DNA of 64,000 bases from Artemisia argyi (lineage: Eukaryota > Streptophyta > Magnoliopsida > Asterales > Asteraceae): assembly GCA_030686995.1 (NCBI GenBank), contig CM060693.1, forward strand, positions 116,596,728 through 116,660,727. The letters are read 5' to 3'. Made by a program: the position numbers and the translations under genes. Shown piece by piece: positions 46,342-57,991 of the stretch. Under the pieces are notes generated by a model. That model did not search any database and was not told where the DNA came from. It saw only the letters and a list, made by a program, of their open reading frames with translations. How positions within the stretch are numbered: the first letter of the stretch is position 1; every line of letters begins with the position of its first letter.

Positions 46342-49300
46342 CTACAAATTGAGCAACCCAGCACCATTAACCATCTGATTGACAGTATTCCAATATCTTA
46401 CCACTGGATAATCCTTTTCAGCCAACATATACAAAGTAAGTGGTCCAATTTCCAAAACATGAATCCCAGAGTTTTGAAAAAGTCTCCATTTTCTTACTTT
46501 ATATCCCACTATCTCTGTCCATTCAGAATCTTCTATTGAAGGATCAAACATAAGTTTCAGAGCTCTCCAGAGAACATTATCAGCCATAGTCTTGATGTAA
46601 TCAATTTTCTCTGTTTCATACTTTTTACCATCAAACTTCTTAGCTCCAAACTTTTCCTTATATATCCTCCACAAGGCATCAACATCATCTCTATCAAAGT
46701 AATACAGCATCTGTTGAAATCTAAGAAACCTGTGAGTCTTTCCATCAGATCTCTCAACATCATGAAATGCTCCAATTTTAGTATCATACCCTGTAGTTAC
46801 TTGAATAATAGGATATTTGATTCCTATTGGTGTAGCATCAACTACTTCAGGTTCATCCATCTTAGCAACCATAGTGAGAATCTTCAATTGTTGTTTTAAA
46901 TGCTCAGAAGGAATATGATCATAATCATTCTTGAACTCATCTCCTTCAGGCTTAGAACTGCTTTCTTCTTCTATTTTTCTCTTCTTCTTTGCAAAGGATT
47001 TATGAACAACACCTTTTCTTTTACCACTTTGAATAGAACAGTTGTCTTAACTGCTATATCATCAAGCTTCTTAACAACATCTGCCTCTTGTACATGCTCT
47101 GCTTCAATAACTTTAACAGGTACCAACTTTTTATTCATTTGAGCAATATGTTCTAAGTCTTCAGCACAACCCATATGATAGAAGGTATCTGTTTCTTTCT
47201 TAGCTTGTTGATATAAGTCAAAAACCTCTTGATCAGACTTAGGTTTTAACTGTACCAATTTCCATCCCTTCATATTCTTCAGGTATCTTTCTTGCTCTCT
47301 TCTTTGTTGCAATGGAGTTGGATCCCTGAGAATCTTTTTCTTTCTTCTAGCAGTAGCATCTTCTTTCTTTTTCTTTGCTGTGAACTCTCTTATCCAAGAT
47401 TGAACATCAAAAGTTGGAGTTTCTTTTTCTTCAATCTTAACCATCTTGGAGAGTTCTATATCAGCATCTATTCTTATCTTTTCCTCAACCCACTCCTCAT
47501 ACCTCTTCAAATCTTCAGTTTCTTTTTCAACCTTTTCCTTTTCTTCTTGAATCAACTGTTGCTCTTCCATATCAATCAACTCTTGTTCTTTAATTACAAC
47601 AGCTGAATCATGTTCAATTTGCAGTTCTTTAGGCCACCAATGAAAAGGTATATGAGAGTAATCAATCCCTTTATGCATTATTTTAGGTTCTTCAACTTGC
47701 TTGCCCTTCCCTTTATCAGTAGAAGATGTTGAAACAATCTTATTTTGTTGAGCAGCATGTTCTCTGATTACAACTCCTTTTAGAGGTATTCTTGGTGTAG
47801 ATGATGTGTTTGTGGTTGTTGTGGTAGTGATTGAATTGGTAGTGATGTATGTTGTGAAGATGATTCAGATGGAACCTCTGTTGTCTTCTTACTTAACAAA
47901 ACCATAGCCTCAGCAGCAACATTGTCACTAGACCCAACAGCAGAGTCTTGTACATCAGCAGAATTGACCTTTTCACTAGCAGCAGGATCAGCAAAATCCT
48001 TAGCAGTAGAGTCTTGAGCAGCAGCAGAGTCATCAATTCTGTTAGTAATAGCAGCATCATTAAGTTCTTTTGCCACAGAATCACCCAAAGTCATCAATGC
48101 TTCACCCATCAACCCTGTTGCATTTACTAATTGTTCAGGCTCCAAAGTTTTAAGTTTTTCCACCATTTTTTCTTGAGTAGCAATCACTTTTTCCATTACA
48201 ACCTCATTCCCTGATTTGTCAGCAATCACAAAATTTTCCACATCCTGAGGACTTTCCACTTCCATGTCACCAACTACTGGAACCTCCCCTGAAACCATTC
48301 CAGTATCCACATCTTGAGCACTATCAGCTTTCTTCAAATTTGCCTCCCCTGAACCCATTTCTTCATTCCTCCCCTGTTTGGAAGCATCCTCTTCCAAATG
48401 AACAGAGTGTTCAGGTGAACTTACAACTTGAGAAGTGCCCACTTTCTTCAATCTTTTTAAGGAGGTTGAGGATCTTGATTTTCTTAAGTTCTTGATCTGT
48501 TTTTGCAATTTGGTAATGAGCTTGGCTTGACCATCAACAACAGTAGAAAGACCAAGAACTTTATCCTCCAATGAATTACACTTCAACTCCAAATTGGTAC
48601 AAGTAACCGTCAATTCTTGAATGAGTTTCATACTAGTCTCATCACTTCGACCTGTGTAACCTGGTCTGAGAGGTGAATCATTGACATTGTCATCATGTAC
48701 AAGATTTTCCGTCAATACATTTGTCTCTGTCCTGTCCTCATCACTTTTACCTGTGTGACCTGGTCCGAGAGGTGAATCTTTGGAGATAAACTCAGTATCA
48801 AACCTAGTTTGATCATCTGAGCCCCCTATATTTTCCATTTGGCTAGGGTTACCATCATTGGAATTAGATTCAGCAGAATCCTTTTCTCTAGATGTTGCCT
48901 TGGTTTGGGTCTTAATGATGTTATCACTGTCTTGCTCTTCTGCTAAGCTAGAAGCAGTAGTGACAACCCTTGTCAACATGTCCCCTTCATTACCTAGGAC
49001 AGCCTCATCTGGTACAGCCATACTAACACTATCCTGAGGTAGATCAGTGTTCTTTTTGGTTTTCCTACGGGTATAGTGTATTTTGGGTTGTGTAGCAGAT
49101 GCAGAAAAATTGGGTGTGTGATGGGAATCAGTGGGATTTCCTGATCCTTCACCCTGAATATTTTGCACGATTTGCACCATAGAAGGTGTAAGAGCTGTAT
49201 GTGTGCCTGAAAAACCTTTGCCATGTTTAATCAAGAAAGTAAATGTTTTGGAAACCAATTTAGGAGCATCATAAGTAGCAGTATGTGATCTGAAATTAGT

Positions 49301-49540
49301 AAGTTGGTTTTCTATAAAGAGCTGGATAAATCTTGGATAAAGTAAATAAGAACCAGACTCTTTAACACTTTTAACAATCCCCTCCAAAATCGTATTTGAA
49401 AAATTAAAAGGATGTCCTTTGCTTAGGCATACCATAGCAGAAGCAATAGTAGCACTAAACTCATGCCACCCAGAAGTTTTAGGACTCAAACAATGAAGGA
49501 GAATGTGTACCAAAAATTTGTATTGAGGACAGAGGAGAAT
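46342..49540 (-). pseudogene. longin-like accessory ORF of C, truncated and frameshifted
   Basis: Homologue of the large accessory ORF of D. Three frames in succession (to 47780, to 46971, to 46342) show two frameshifts, near 47805 and 47025. The first homologous residues are CPQYKFLVHILLHCLSPK, corresponding to residue about 125 of the D protein; the N-terminal domain start is deleted. A coiled coil (MKLIQELTVTCTNLELKC... near 48560), a Lys/Glu-rich helix (47480-47640) and the C-terminal block (KVRKWRLFQNSGIHVLE, KDYPV) are kept in the same order as in D. The C-terminal domain is thus the best conserved part besides the LVH..LHC core. Confidence 0.75.
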
Positions 49541-49701
49541 GACTAATCAAACTTGGTCAAAAAGTCAAAGACCCTTAACAATAAATGCGCTTGATACGCC
49601 GTGATCCCTATAAAAACGGACTAAATCTTTCCCTAATTCAACACAATCAAACCCTAATCGCAATCAATAACGCCAATCACCCAAATCAAATCTCAAGAAC
49701 C
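49541..49701 (+). promoter_or_regulatory. promoter and leader of C opposite-strand ORF
   Basis: TATA box TATAAAAA at 49609-49616, then a CA-rich leader with TCAAACCCTAAT (49647-49658) and ATG at 49702. The spacing of TATA, expected start and ATG is that of an ordinary plant gene. The same telo-box-like word is in the D leader. Confidence 0.55.
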
Positions 49702-50134
49702 ATGAAATCCACTCCCGAAATAATCAACATCTCTTCGGTTTCATCTTCTGAGGATGAAGCACCCTTCCAAACTTATGGAAGCCCGCAAGAGAAAACACGA
49801 TCTCCCTGTGTTCAAAGATTTGTTGAACTTGAATCAGACCCCAAGCACTTCCAAGGGTAAAGAGGTGATGTCCCCTAGATCTCCATCGTCTTCAGAATCA
49901 TCAGAAGACCTAGCTTGGATCCCTATAAGACCTCCATCTCCAATGGAACTTGTTTCCCCCTTCATTTGTACTTCTTCTGATGAGGATGAGCCGCAAAACA
50001 ATCCACCTTCCACTCCAAAAAGACCACAATCTTCAAGGCCAAGATCCAAGGCATCATCTAGGACAAGAAAGGCAAACCCTCTTCTTCCTAAGGAGAGAAA
50101 AATTGTGCTTGGGCTTCCATGCCCTAGACAGTGA
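49702..50134 (+). pseudogene. opposite-strand accessory ORF of C, one frameshift
   Basis: ATG at 49702 (MKSTPEIINISSVSSSEDE) in one frame; after about 49755 the likely continuation is in the next frame to a TGA at 50132-50134, so one small indel has occurred. The protein resembles the D counterpart: N-terminal Ser/Asp/Glu run, core ELVSPFICTSSDED, then PPSTPKRPQSSRPRSK and a tail ending LGLPCPRQ. It sits between pol and the longin-like ORF, opposite to both, as in D. Confidence 0.65.
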
Positions 50135-50475
50135 TGTAATAGGCTGTAGTCTCTTGATTTCATCTTGTCATGTAGAAGTCTTTTGTTTTTTGGAAGTGAT
50201 ATGAATGTACCCTGATCAGTTGTACTCTTTTGGTGATTAATGATGAATGCTTACTTTCTGTTTTGTTTACTTGTAAATCATCAATTTTAGCTTTTTCCTG
50301 CAAAATGTTGGTCCAAACACCACAAAGCATACAAACATATGTACTAGCAGTAGAGTGAAATAGCAGCAGAGTACATTCCAACATAACCATATGCTTCTTA
50401 AGAAGCAGCAGAAACAGAGTAACAAACAGCACAGGACCTTTACACACTTTACAAAAACAAAAAGAGATAAGATTT
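50135..50475. other. spacer between RNase H and opposite-strand ORF of C
   Basis: No supported gene. The internal polypurine tract seen in D is not present here. Confidence 0.5.
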
Positions 50476-53400
50476 TCAAAGATTTATCATACCAATATTT
50501 GCAATTAAAAATTGAAACCTCCCCACATCAAAGTGTTTAGTGAGAAGATCAACAACATTATTATCAGTATGAATTTTGACAATTTGAATTAACTTCTTTT
50601 CATAGCAATCCCTTATGAAAGGATGTCTTATCTCAATATGTTTTGTTTTAGAATGAAAAACAGCATTTTTAATTATGCAAAGTGTGCTGTTGTTATCAAT
50701 ATGAATTTTGGTGTTCATGAAATTGTACCCATAATCCAGTAGTTGATTTTGCATCCAAAGCACTTGTCCACAGCAACTTGAAGCAGCCACATACTCAGCT
50801 TCAATTGTAGAATTTGCAACCACTGTCTGTTTCTTGCATTGCCATGACACCAATCTGTTTTCTAGAAATTGACAACCTCCAGTTGTAGACTTTCTATCTA
50901 AGCAAGCACCAGCATAGTCACTGTCTGAATATGCCACCAAATCAAAAGGTGAATCCTTAGGAACCATAGGCCCAATTTGGGTTGATGCCTTAGATACCTA
51001 AAACTCCTCTTCACTGCATTGAGATGTGATTCTTTGGGACATACTTGGAATCTTGCACAGGCACATACATCAAACATAATATCAGGCCTTGATGCTGTAA
51101 GATACATCAATGAACCAATCATAGATCTGTACAAGTGAACATCTACTTCTTTTCCATTTTCATCCTTCAATAAAGGTTTGTTGGTATCCATGGTTGTCTT
51201 AGCAGGCTCATCATCTTCAAATCCAAACTTCTTCAAAATGTCATTGACATACTTATCCTGACTAATAAATATGCCATCTGTCTTTTGTACAACTTGTAGT
51301 CTGATTGAGGCAAAAGCAGTCAACTAAAGTCAACCACGGATGTGGTCAATATAGTCAAACTCCTTAGGCTCAATTCTCTGCGGAATATAGGGTTTCCCCG
51401 GGTCGTTATGTCCCGACGAGGTGTGAATGGTTATCAAACGGGCTTGTGATCGGGTGAATTTGGACGGAAAAGGGTTTGAGATTGGTTAAACTAGGAATCT
51501 ACAAGGAAATAGCTTAAACAAGCTATATGGATGATTACGTGAAAGTTAGATATTTAAAAACGTTTAATATCTAAAAACGCGTAGGTTTACATTTTAAATA
51601 ACGTAAACGTACAAAATAAAACGTGAAAACTGAAATCTGAAAACCCACAGGGGGTGGAAATGACTTTTTTACAAACTAAAGGATGAAATAAAATTTTTAG
51701 AAAAAGAAAATAAATTTTTACACTAATTACTTATTTAATATTAATTAAATACTAATTAACACTAATTATTAATATTTAAAATACTTAAATACAATATAAT
51801 ATTATTTTAATACTAGAAAAATGAAAATTAAATTTCTAAAATTATAAAATAACTAAAAACAAGTTTTAAAATTAAAAATATGTCTTTCTGTGTTTTTGTG
51901 GTTTTTATATTAATTAATTAATAATTACATTAATTAAACTAATTAAACTAATTGAAATTATTAAAAATACTAAAAAGACTAAGATAATTAAGAAAAAATT
52001 TACAAACCTAATTAACCATCACAAGAATCCTAAAAAATTATAAAAAGTTTGTTTTATATGTTTTTACACTATTTTACTAATTATTATATTTAATATTAAT
52101 TAATTACTAGTTAAACTATTTAAATTATACAAAATTACAAGATGAACAGTAATAACTCTAGAAAAATTCCTAAAATTAAATTATATTATATAAAAGCTAG
52201 GAAAAATATAAAAACTAGGTGTTACTTAATAACAACTAATTTTGCTATTTAATACTTAATATTAATTAATAATTTATAAAACTAATATTAAATCTAATAA
52301 ATACTAAATGATAATATAAAAATCTAGAAAAATTACTGAAATTACTTTAACATAAAAGGAATTTAAGAAAAATATAAAAATGCAAGTTACTTAATAAAAA
52401 TCTAAAAATGAAAATTAAAAAGATAAATAAAATTAAATAGAAACTATCACTTATTTTAAAACTTGAATTTTCTAGATTTTCTTTTACAGAACTCTTAAAA
52501 TACTTAAAACATGAAACTTTTGTGAAAACAAAATTTCCAAAGCTTAAAAATAAGCCAAATGCAAGCAATAAGCTTGCACAGTTGACTTATGTTGACCAAA
52601 CAAGAAAATAAACTCAAATGAGCTTATGTGGGGTCCACAATGGTGGATTCTGATTCAATTAAGTTGTATGGACATGTTTAAGCAAGAATCAAAGAAATTG
52701 TACCATTAAATAAACAAATAAGCCAAGATAAGCACTTGGATTCTTGTTTCTAAACTGAAAATGGGACAGAAAATAGGGGTGGATTCAAGTGGGGTCCACA
52801 GGGGTTTGAGCTCAAATGATTGGTCAAACCTTCAAGAGTGCCAGGAGGGGGGTTCAAAGAACCAAAGTTTACCTTGTGGGACCCACTGTGGTGGTTAGAA
52901 ACAACCACCAAAGTGGTGGTGATGGCTGTGTGGTCTGCTACAGCAGGGTGTTATCCCTCCCCTGTAGGTCAGTTTGAATGGGTGTGGGGCCCAGTGAAAA
53001 AATCCCAAAAATGTAATGACAATTGGACACAATAGATTAGCTGGGGGTACTATAAGTCTTAAAAAGCACAAAGCCTGAATCAAACTAGAAAATTTACAAT
53101 AAATCTTGCAAGAAATGAAAAATCTGAGAGAGATTAAATATGACTTTTTGTGAAAACATGATAAATTGACTTTCTTGGATTTTGATGCTAATTTACTGAT
53201 TAGTTAAGCTATCTTAAGCTATAAGAGAACTAATTTAGGCTAAATTACCTACTTATGCAATGAAATGGTGATTTGTGGGTCTTAAGTCCTTAACAGTTAA
53301 CTGTTAGGGGGCTTTGATGTGGATTTTGACTTTTTGTACTTGAAACTTGGTATTGAGACTTGTCTTAACCTAATATGGCCTAATGCAATCTATCTATACT

Positions 53401-56400
53401 AAAACAACAATGAAACAACAACAAGATCCCCTGGTACTGAGTTAACCCAAACACTCCTATACTAACTGTTTTGAAAGATTTGAGAGGCAATTAAGTGATT
53501 CAGGCCATAATATTAATACCACTAGTTGTAATAAGGGTGAATGAATTCCTTTGATTACAAAATGACTGATAATAACAACATTTAACCATAATGACCCATA
53601 ATGCCATATTTGGCAGTTAACATGAAAATGTTATGAAATCTAGATACAAGCATGAGAGATGAACAAAATCTAATCTAATAAGCAATAATAAACTAAGTTA
53701 AGCTAACATTAGCAGAGAATAAACCCTATTAAGCAATGCTACAGTACATATGCAAAGTTATACAGGAAACATTCTTACAAAAGGTCCAACTGAGAATTAA
53801 TGTACTAAGGACAATGAACTCCTCCTACACCTCCCCTGAGGCTTCTAAATCCCTGGCAATCCACAATTTAACAGGCTCCATGCTTCATTCTTCATCTCAA
53901 CTGATTTCTAATTTTTCTCTATTTATTTATGATTTTTGATATTTTTGGTATTTTGATTTGAAACTGGTTTAAATACCTGAAATAGCTTACAAAACTTACC
54001 AGGGACTTAATTTAAGTTTAATGAGTCCTTAACACCATCTACAACAACATATAATTTGAACTTGAGAATTTAAGCTTTAAAATGCAATGACTAAAATTTG
54101 AACTGAAACTTGAAATTTGATAATTGAAAAGAGTTAATATTACACTGAATACACTGATTTAAAAGTTTGAAAGCTTGAAATACACTGGAAATTGAAAATT
54201 ATTACAAACTAAGTTACACTAAAATTACACTACCTACTCTCCCTTCTTCATTTCTGCTTTTTCTTGATATATATATATGATGTTTGAGGTTCCTTGCAGT
54301 CTTTGAAGACTTTCCCATCAATTTCCAGCCTTTGATTTGGTCTAATTCATCTTGACCGTTTATAATCACTTTTGGCGCCAAATGGGTAATAGGTTGGGGT
54401 AGCTTGGAGAAGTTTAAGGGTATTAATTGGGGTTTGGAAGTATTGTGGAGTTGGGGGAACATGGTATGGGTATGCTGATGTGGAGGAGGGGGGAGGTGAG
54501 GTGTTGGCAGTGGTGTTGCAGGCAAGTGGGGGAGGAGGTGGATGGTCAAAGGGGGTGTTGACCTGGGGATATATTAAAACGGGAAGTAGGCTTTTGGTGG
54601 AATGGGCTTGGGAGTGTTGGTTTGGTTTGGTGTTGGGCTATATTTAACAAAGGGTCCGTTTGGTGTATAACTATTAAACAACAAGGACCACAATTGTAAT
54701 TTTTTGATTTTTGAGGGACCATTCCTGCCACATTTCCAAAGTAGTACAAGGGTGAATTATGCCAATGTTCAAATAACCAAAGGACCACAAAAGTTAATTT
54801 TTACAAAAGTTGACATCCGGGGACCAAAATTGTCAATTTCCAAAACTGTGGGACTGAAATTGTATTTTCCTCAAACTTTTCACCCAAAGTCCATTTTTGA
54901 CAACTTTTGATTTTTTAAGGACTTGGGTTGACTTTTCTTTAAAATAAATGCTCAGGGACTAATTTTGACAAGTTTTGAAACTTGGGGGACTGAAACTGCC
55001 AATATTGCAAACTTTGATCATTTTTCATTTTTTTTTACACATTTTGCATCTAAAACATATAAAACACAATTTTAAAATATTTTCAGTATTTTGATGCATT
55101 TCTGAGCGTTTTTGTATGTTTTGCAGTTCAGATTTGACCAAAAATGATGAGTGTTTGAGCACTCATCATAGTCCCAAGAAGAAGTTGAGTTCTCCCATTG
55201 AACTCATAGCAAACTTATCCTTCATAAGCTTCTCAAAATCAATACACATAGCTCTATTTGTAGAACCAAAGATGATGTCATCTACATAGATTTGAACCAG
55301 CAAAATATCATCTTTTTGTCTTTTGAGAAACAAAGTCTTGTCAATCTTTCCTCTACTGAACCCAGAGTCTAACAAATATGTTGACAAGGTATCATACCAA
55401 GCTCTAAGAGCTTGATGTAAACCATACATTGCTCTATTCACCTTGTAAACTTTGTCAGGATAATCAGGGTCTTCAAAACCAGGTGGTTGAGACACATAAA
55501 CTTCTTCTATAATGGTCCCATATAGGAAAGCACTCTTTACATCCATCTGCTACACCACAAAATCTTTGAATGAAGCATAAGCCAAGAATAGTCTAATGGC
55601 TTCTATTCTTGCCACTGGTGCAAATACTTCATCATAGTCAAGGCCCACTTGTTGTGTGTACCCTTGTGTTACTAATCTAGCTTTATTTCTGATGACAATT
55701 CCTCTTTCACCTCTTTTACATCTGAAAACCCATTTAGTGCCAATCACTCTTTTTCCATTTGGCAAATCAACCAAAGTCCATACCTCTTGTAGTTTGAATT
55801 GCAGAAGCTCATCTTGCATTGCTTCCACCCAACTTGCTTCTTGTAAGGCTTTGTAAGTGTTCTTGGGTTCAATTTGAGACAGAAAACAGGCAAACAAGCA
55901 ATTTTGTAGATCTTTGTGACTGTTTCTTTGATGCAGAGACCTTGCAAAGAAACTTTGATGTTGAAGATCTTTGAGCTCTTTAGTCATTTTTCTTGTTTGT
56001 ACAGATGATTGTGGATCACTGAGAATTTGTTCTTTAGGATGATCCTTGTGAACTCTTGTAGTAGTAGTGGGACTAACAGGAATGTTGACTTCCAAATTAG
56101 TAAAATCTACATCAGCTCCAAATAGTTTACCATCAAGAGCTTCATCATCTGTGTCATCATAAATATTCTCTAGAGGAGGCATATTTGGATCATCAGGATA
56201 GTTTGGATCATCAAAAGATCAATCCTGAGTGTCTAAAGAAGGAAACTGTGATGTAGAAGCAGAGTTAATAGGCTTGGCAGCAGAATTGATTGAAGCAGTA
56301 GTTGCTTGTTTTGGTCTAGCAGTAGAGTCTTCTGAGTCAGCAGTAGAGTCTTCTGGCCTTGTAGGAGAGACATCAACAACCACTTTTGGAACTTCATTGG

Positions 56401-57985
56401 GTATCTTTTCTGCATCAATAGGAAGTTTAATATTTGCTTCAGCTTCCTTAGGTTTCTCTGAAGTAACAATATCTTCTTGTATATCTTGATCTTTCTGTAA
56501 GGGTAAGAAAGTTGGACCAACCTTCAGTTTCTCAATCAAAACAATGTCTTCTTGTGGTTTGTTAATGTCAACACTAGCAATAACTGGTACATAGTTCATT
56601 GTCTTGGTAAGGATATCGACATTAAACATCCATTCAGGTCCTTTTCCTTCAACATTAGATGTGTTCTCACTAAACTTGATATGCAAATTCTCCTCCACAT
56701 GTTTGGTTCTCTTGTTATATACCCTGAAAGCTTTACTATGTACAGAGTAACCAACCAAATAACCTTCATCAGCTTTCTCTTCAAACTTGCCTAACTGATC
56801 CTTAGTATTCAAAATAGTGACAGGACATCCAAATGGCTTGAGAAAATCAATCAATGATTTCTTCCCATGAAAAAGCTCATCTGGAGTTTTGTTGTGAGGC
56901 TTCACTACCTTACTCCTGTTTTGCACAAAACATGCAGTGTTTACAGCTTCAGCCCAAAAAGGTATAGGTAGTTTAGAATCAGATAACATTGTTCTTGCAG
57001 CCTCAATAAGTGTCCTGTTTCTTCTCTCTGCAACACCATTCTATTGTGGAGTTCTTGCAACACTGTACTGTCTTAGAATGCCTTTTCCCACACAGAATTA
57101 ATTCATCACACTATTTTTGAACTCAGTACCATTGTCACATCTGATAATTTTAACTTTGTAGTTGTGCAGGTTTTCAACTCTTGTAATGAATTCCTTAAGT
57201 ATCTCTGGAGTTTCATCTTTAGTGGCTAAGAAGAACACCCAAGTAAACCTGCTGAAGTCATCTATGACAACTAGGCAATATGACTTCTTGTTCAAGCTTT
57301 TCACAAAAACAGGCCCAAATAAATCCATGTGTAGTAAATGCAAGGGCTCTGTATTTATGTTCACTGTCTTAGACTTGAATGAAACTCTGTGTTGTTTACC
57401 CTTTTGACAAGCAACACAAGTCTCACAATTTTCAAACAACTTTGTGGGCATGCCTCTCACAAGATTTCCTTTTACCAACTTGTTCATTGTCTTGTAGTTC
57501 AGATGCCCAAGTCTTCTATGCCATAATTTGGACTCATCAATAGTGGCTTTTGCAATCAGACAAGTTAAAGCTCTTTTGGGAACAATGTTCTTAATATGGT
57601 CACTGTATATATTTTCATTTCTAGGGAACTTCAATAGCACAAATTTATCATCTGGCAATTGAAAATCAGGAGAAAGGATCATACATTCAGTGTCTGTAAA
57701 GAGAACAAAATTCCTTTTGTCACACATTTGTGAGACACTAAAGAGATTAAACTTAAGCCCTTTCACAAGAAACACCTTCTCAAAGTCCAAATTTCCTGTT
57801 CTTAAAGTGCCTCTACCAATAATCTTTCCACCTTTTGGATCATTCCCAAAAGCAACATAACCACCTTCAAAAGCCTCAAAGTCTTCAAGTTGAGACTCAT
57901 CCCCTGTCATATGTCCAGAGCATCCACTATCAACTATAACCATATCTTTAAGATCATCCAGTAGATTACCCTGCACATGAAAGTA
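50476..57985 (-). pseudogene. pol of element C, split by insert F
   Basis: Pieces 57985-55169 and 51301-50476. Protease DSGCSGHMTGD; integrase WHRRLGHLN, CVACQKGKQH, MDLFGPV, RCDNGTEF, NGVAERRN; RT TKWVFRCKRG and YVDDIIFGS; RNase H YSDSDYAGA and TIEAEYVAA. In-frame stops fall at VMN* (57100-57098), before NGVAERR (about 57044), at 56221-56219 and at 55552-55550; a frameshift near 50970 divides RNase H. RT codons Gly-Leu-Gln-Val rejoin exactly when F and one TAGTC are removed. Upstream, gag ends with a TAA at 57994-57992 in the same frame. Confidence 0.92.
51302..55168. mobile_element. solo-LTR-like insert F (3,867 bp) in RT of C
   Basis: TG...CA ended insert with perfect TAGTC duplications at 51297-51301 and 55169-55173. 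No protein domain of any retroelement is inside, so it is best read as a solo LTR of a long-LTR family or a non-coding LTR derivative. One end (55145-55168) is a 24-nt hairpin with 9-bp arms TGATGAGTG/CACTCATCA. A very AT-rich stretch spans about 51700-52560. ORFs at 54214-54788 are His/Pro-rich low-complexity frames and not supported. Family and orientation unknown. Confidence 0.85.
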
Positions 57986-57991
57986 GAGAAA

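Noticed and set aside
46900..47606. Plus-strand ORFs opposite the longin-like ORF of C
   Set aside because: Phe/Leu/Ser-rich shadows of Lys/Glu-rich coding sequence, not equivalent to the conserved opposite-strand ORF at 49702-50134.
54214..54788. His/Pro-rich ORFs inside insert F
   Set aside because: Low complexity, no domain, and inside a non-coding LTR-like insert.
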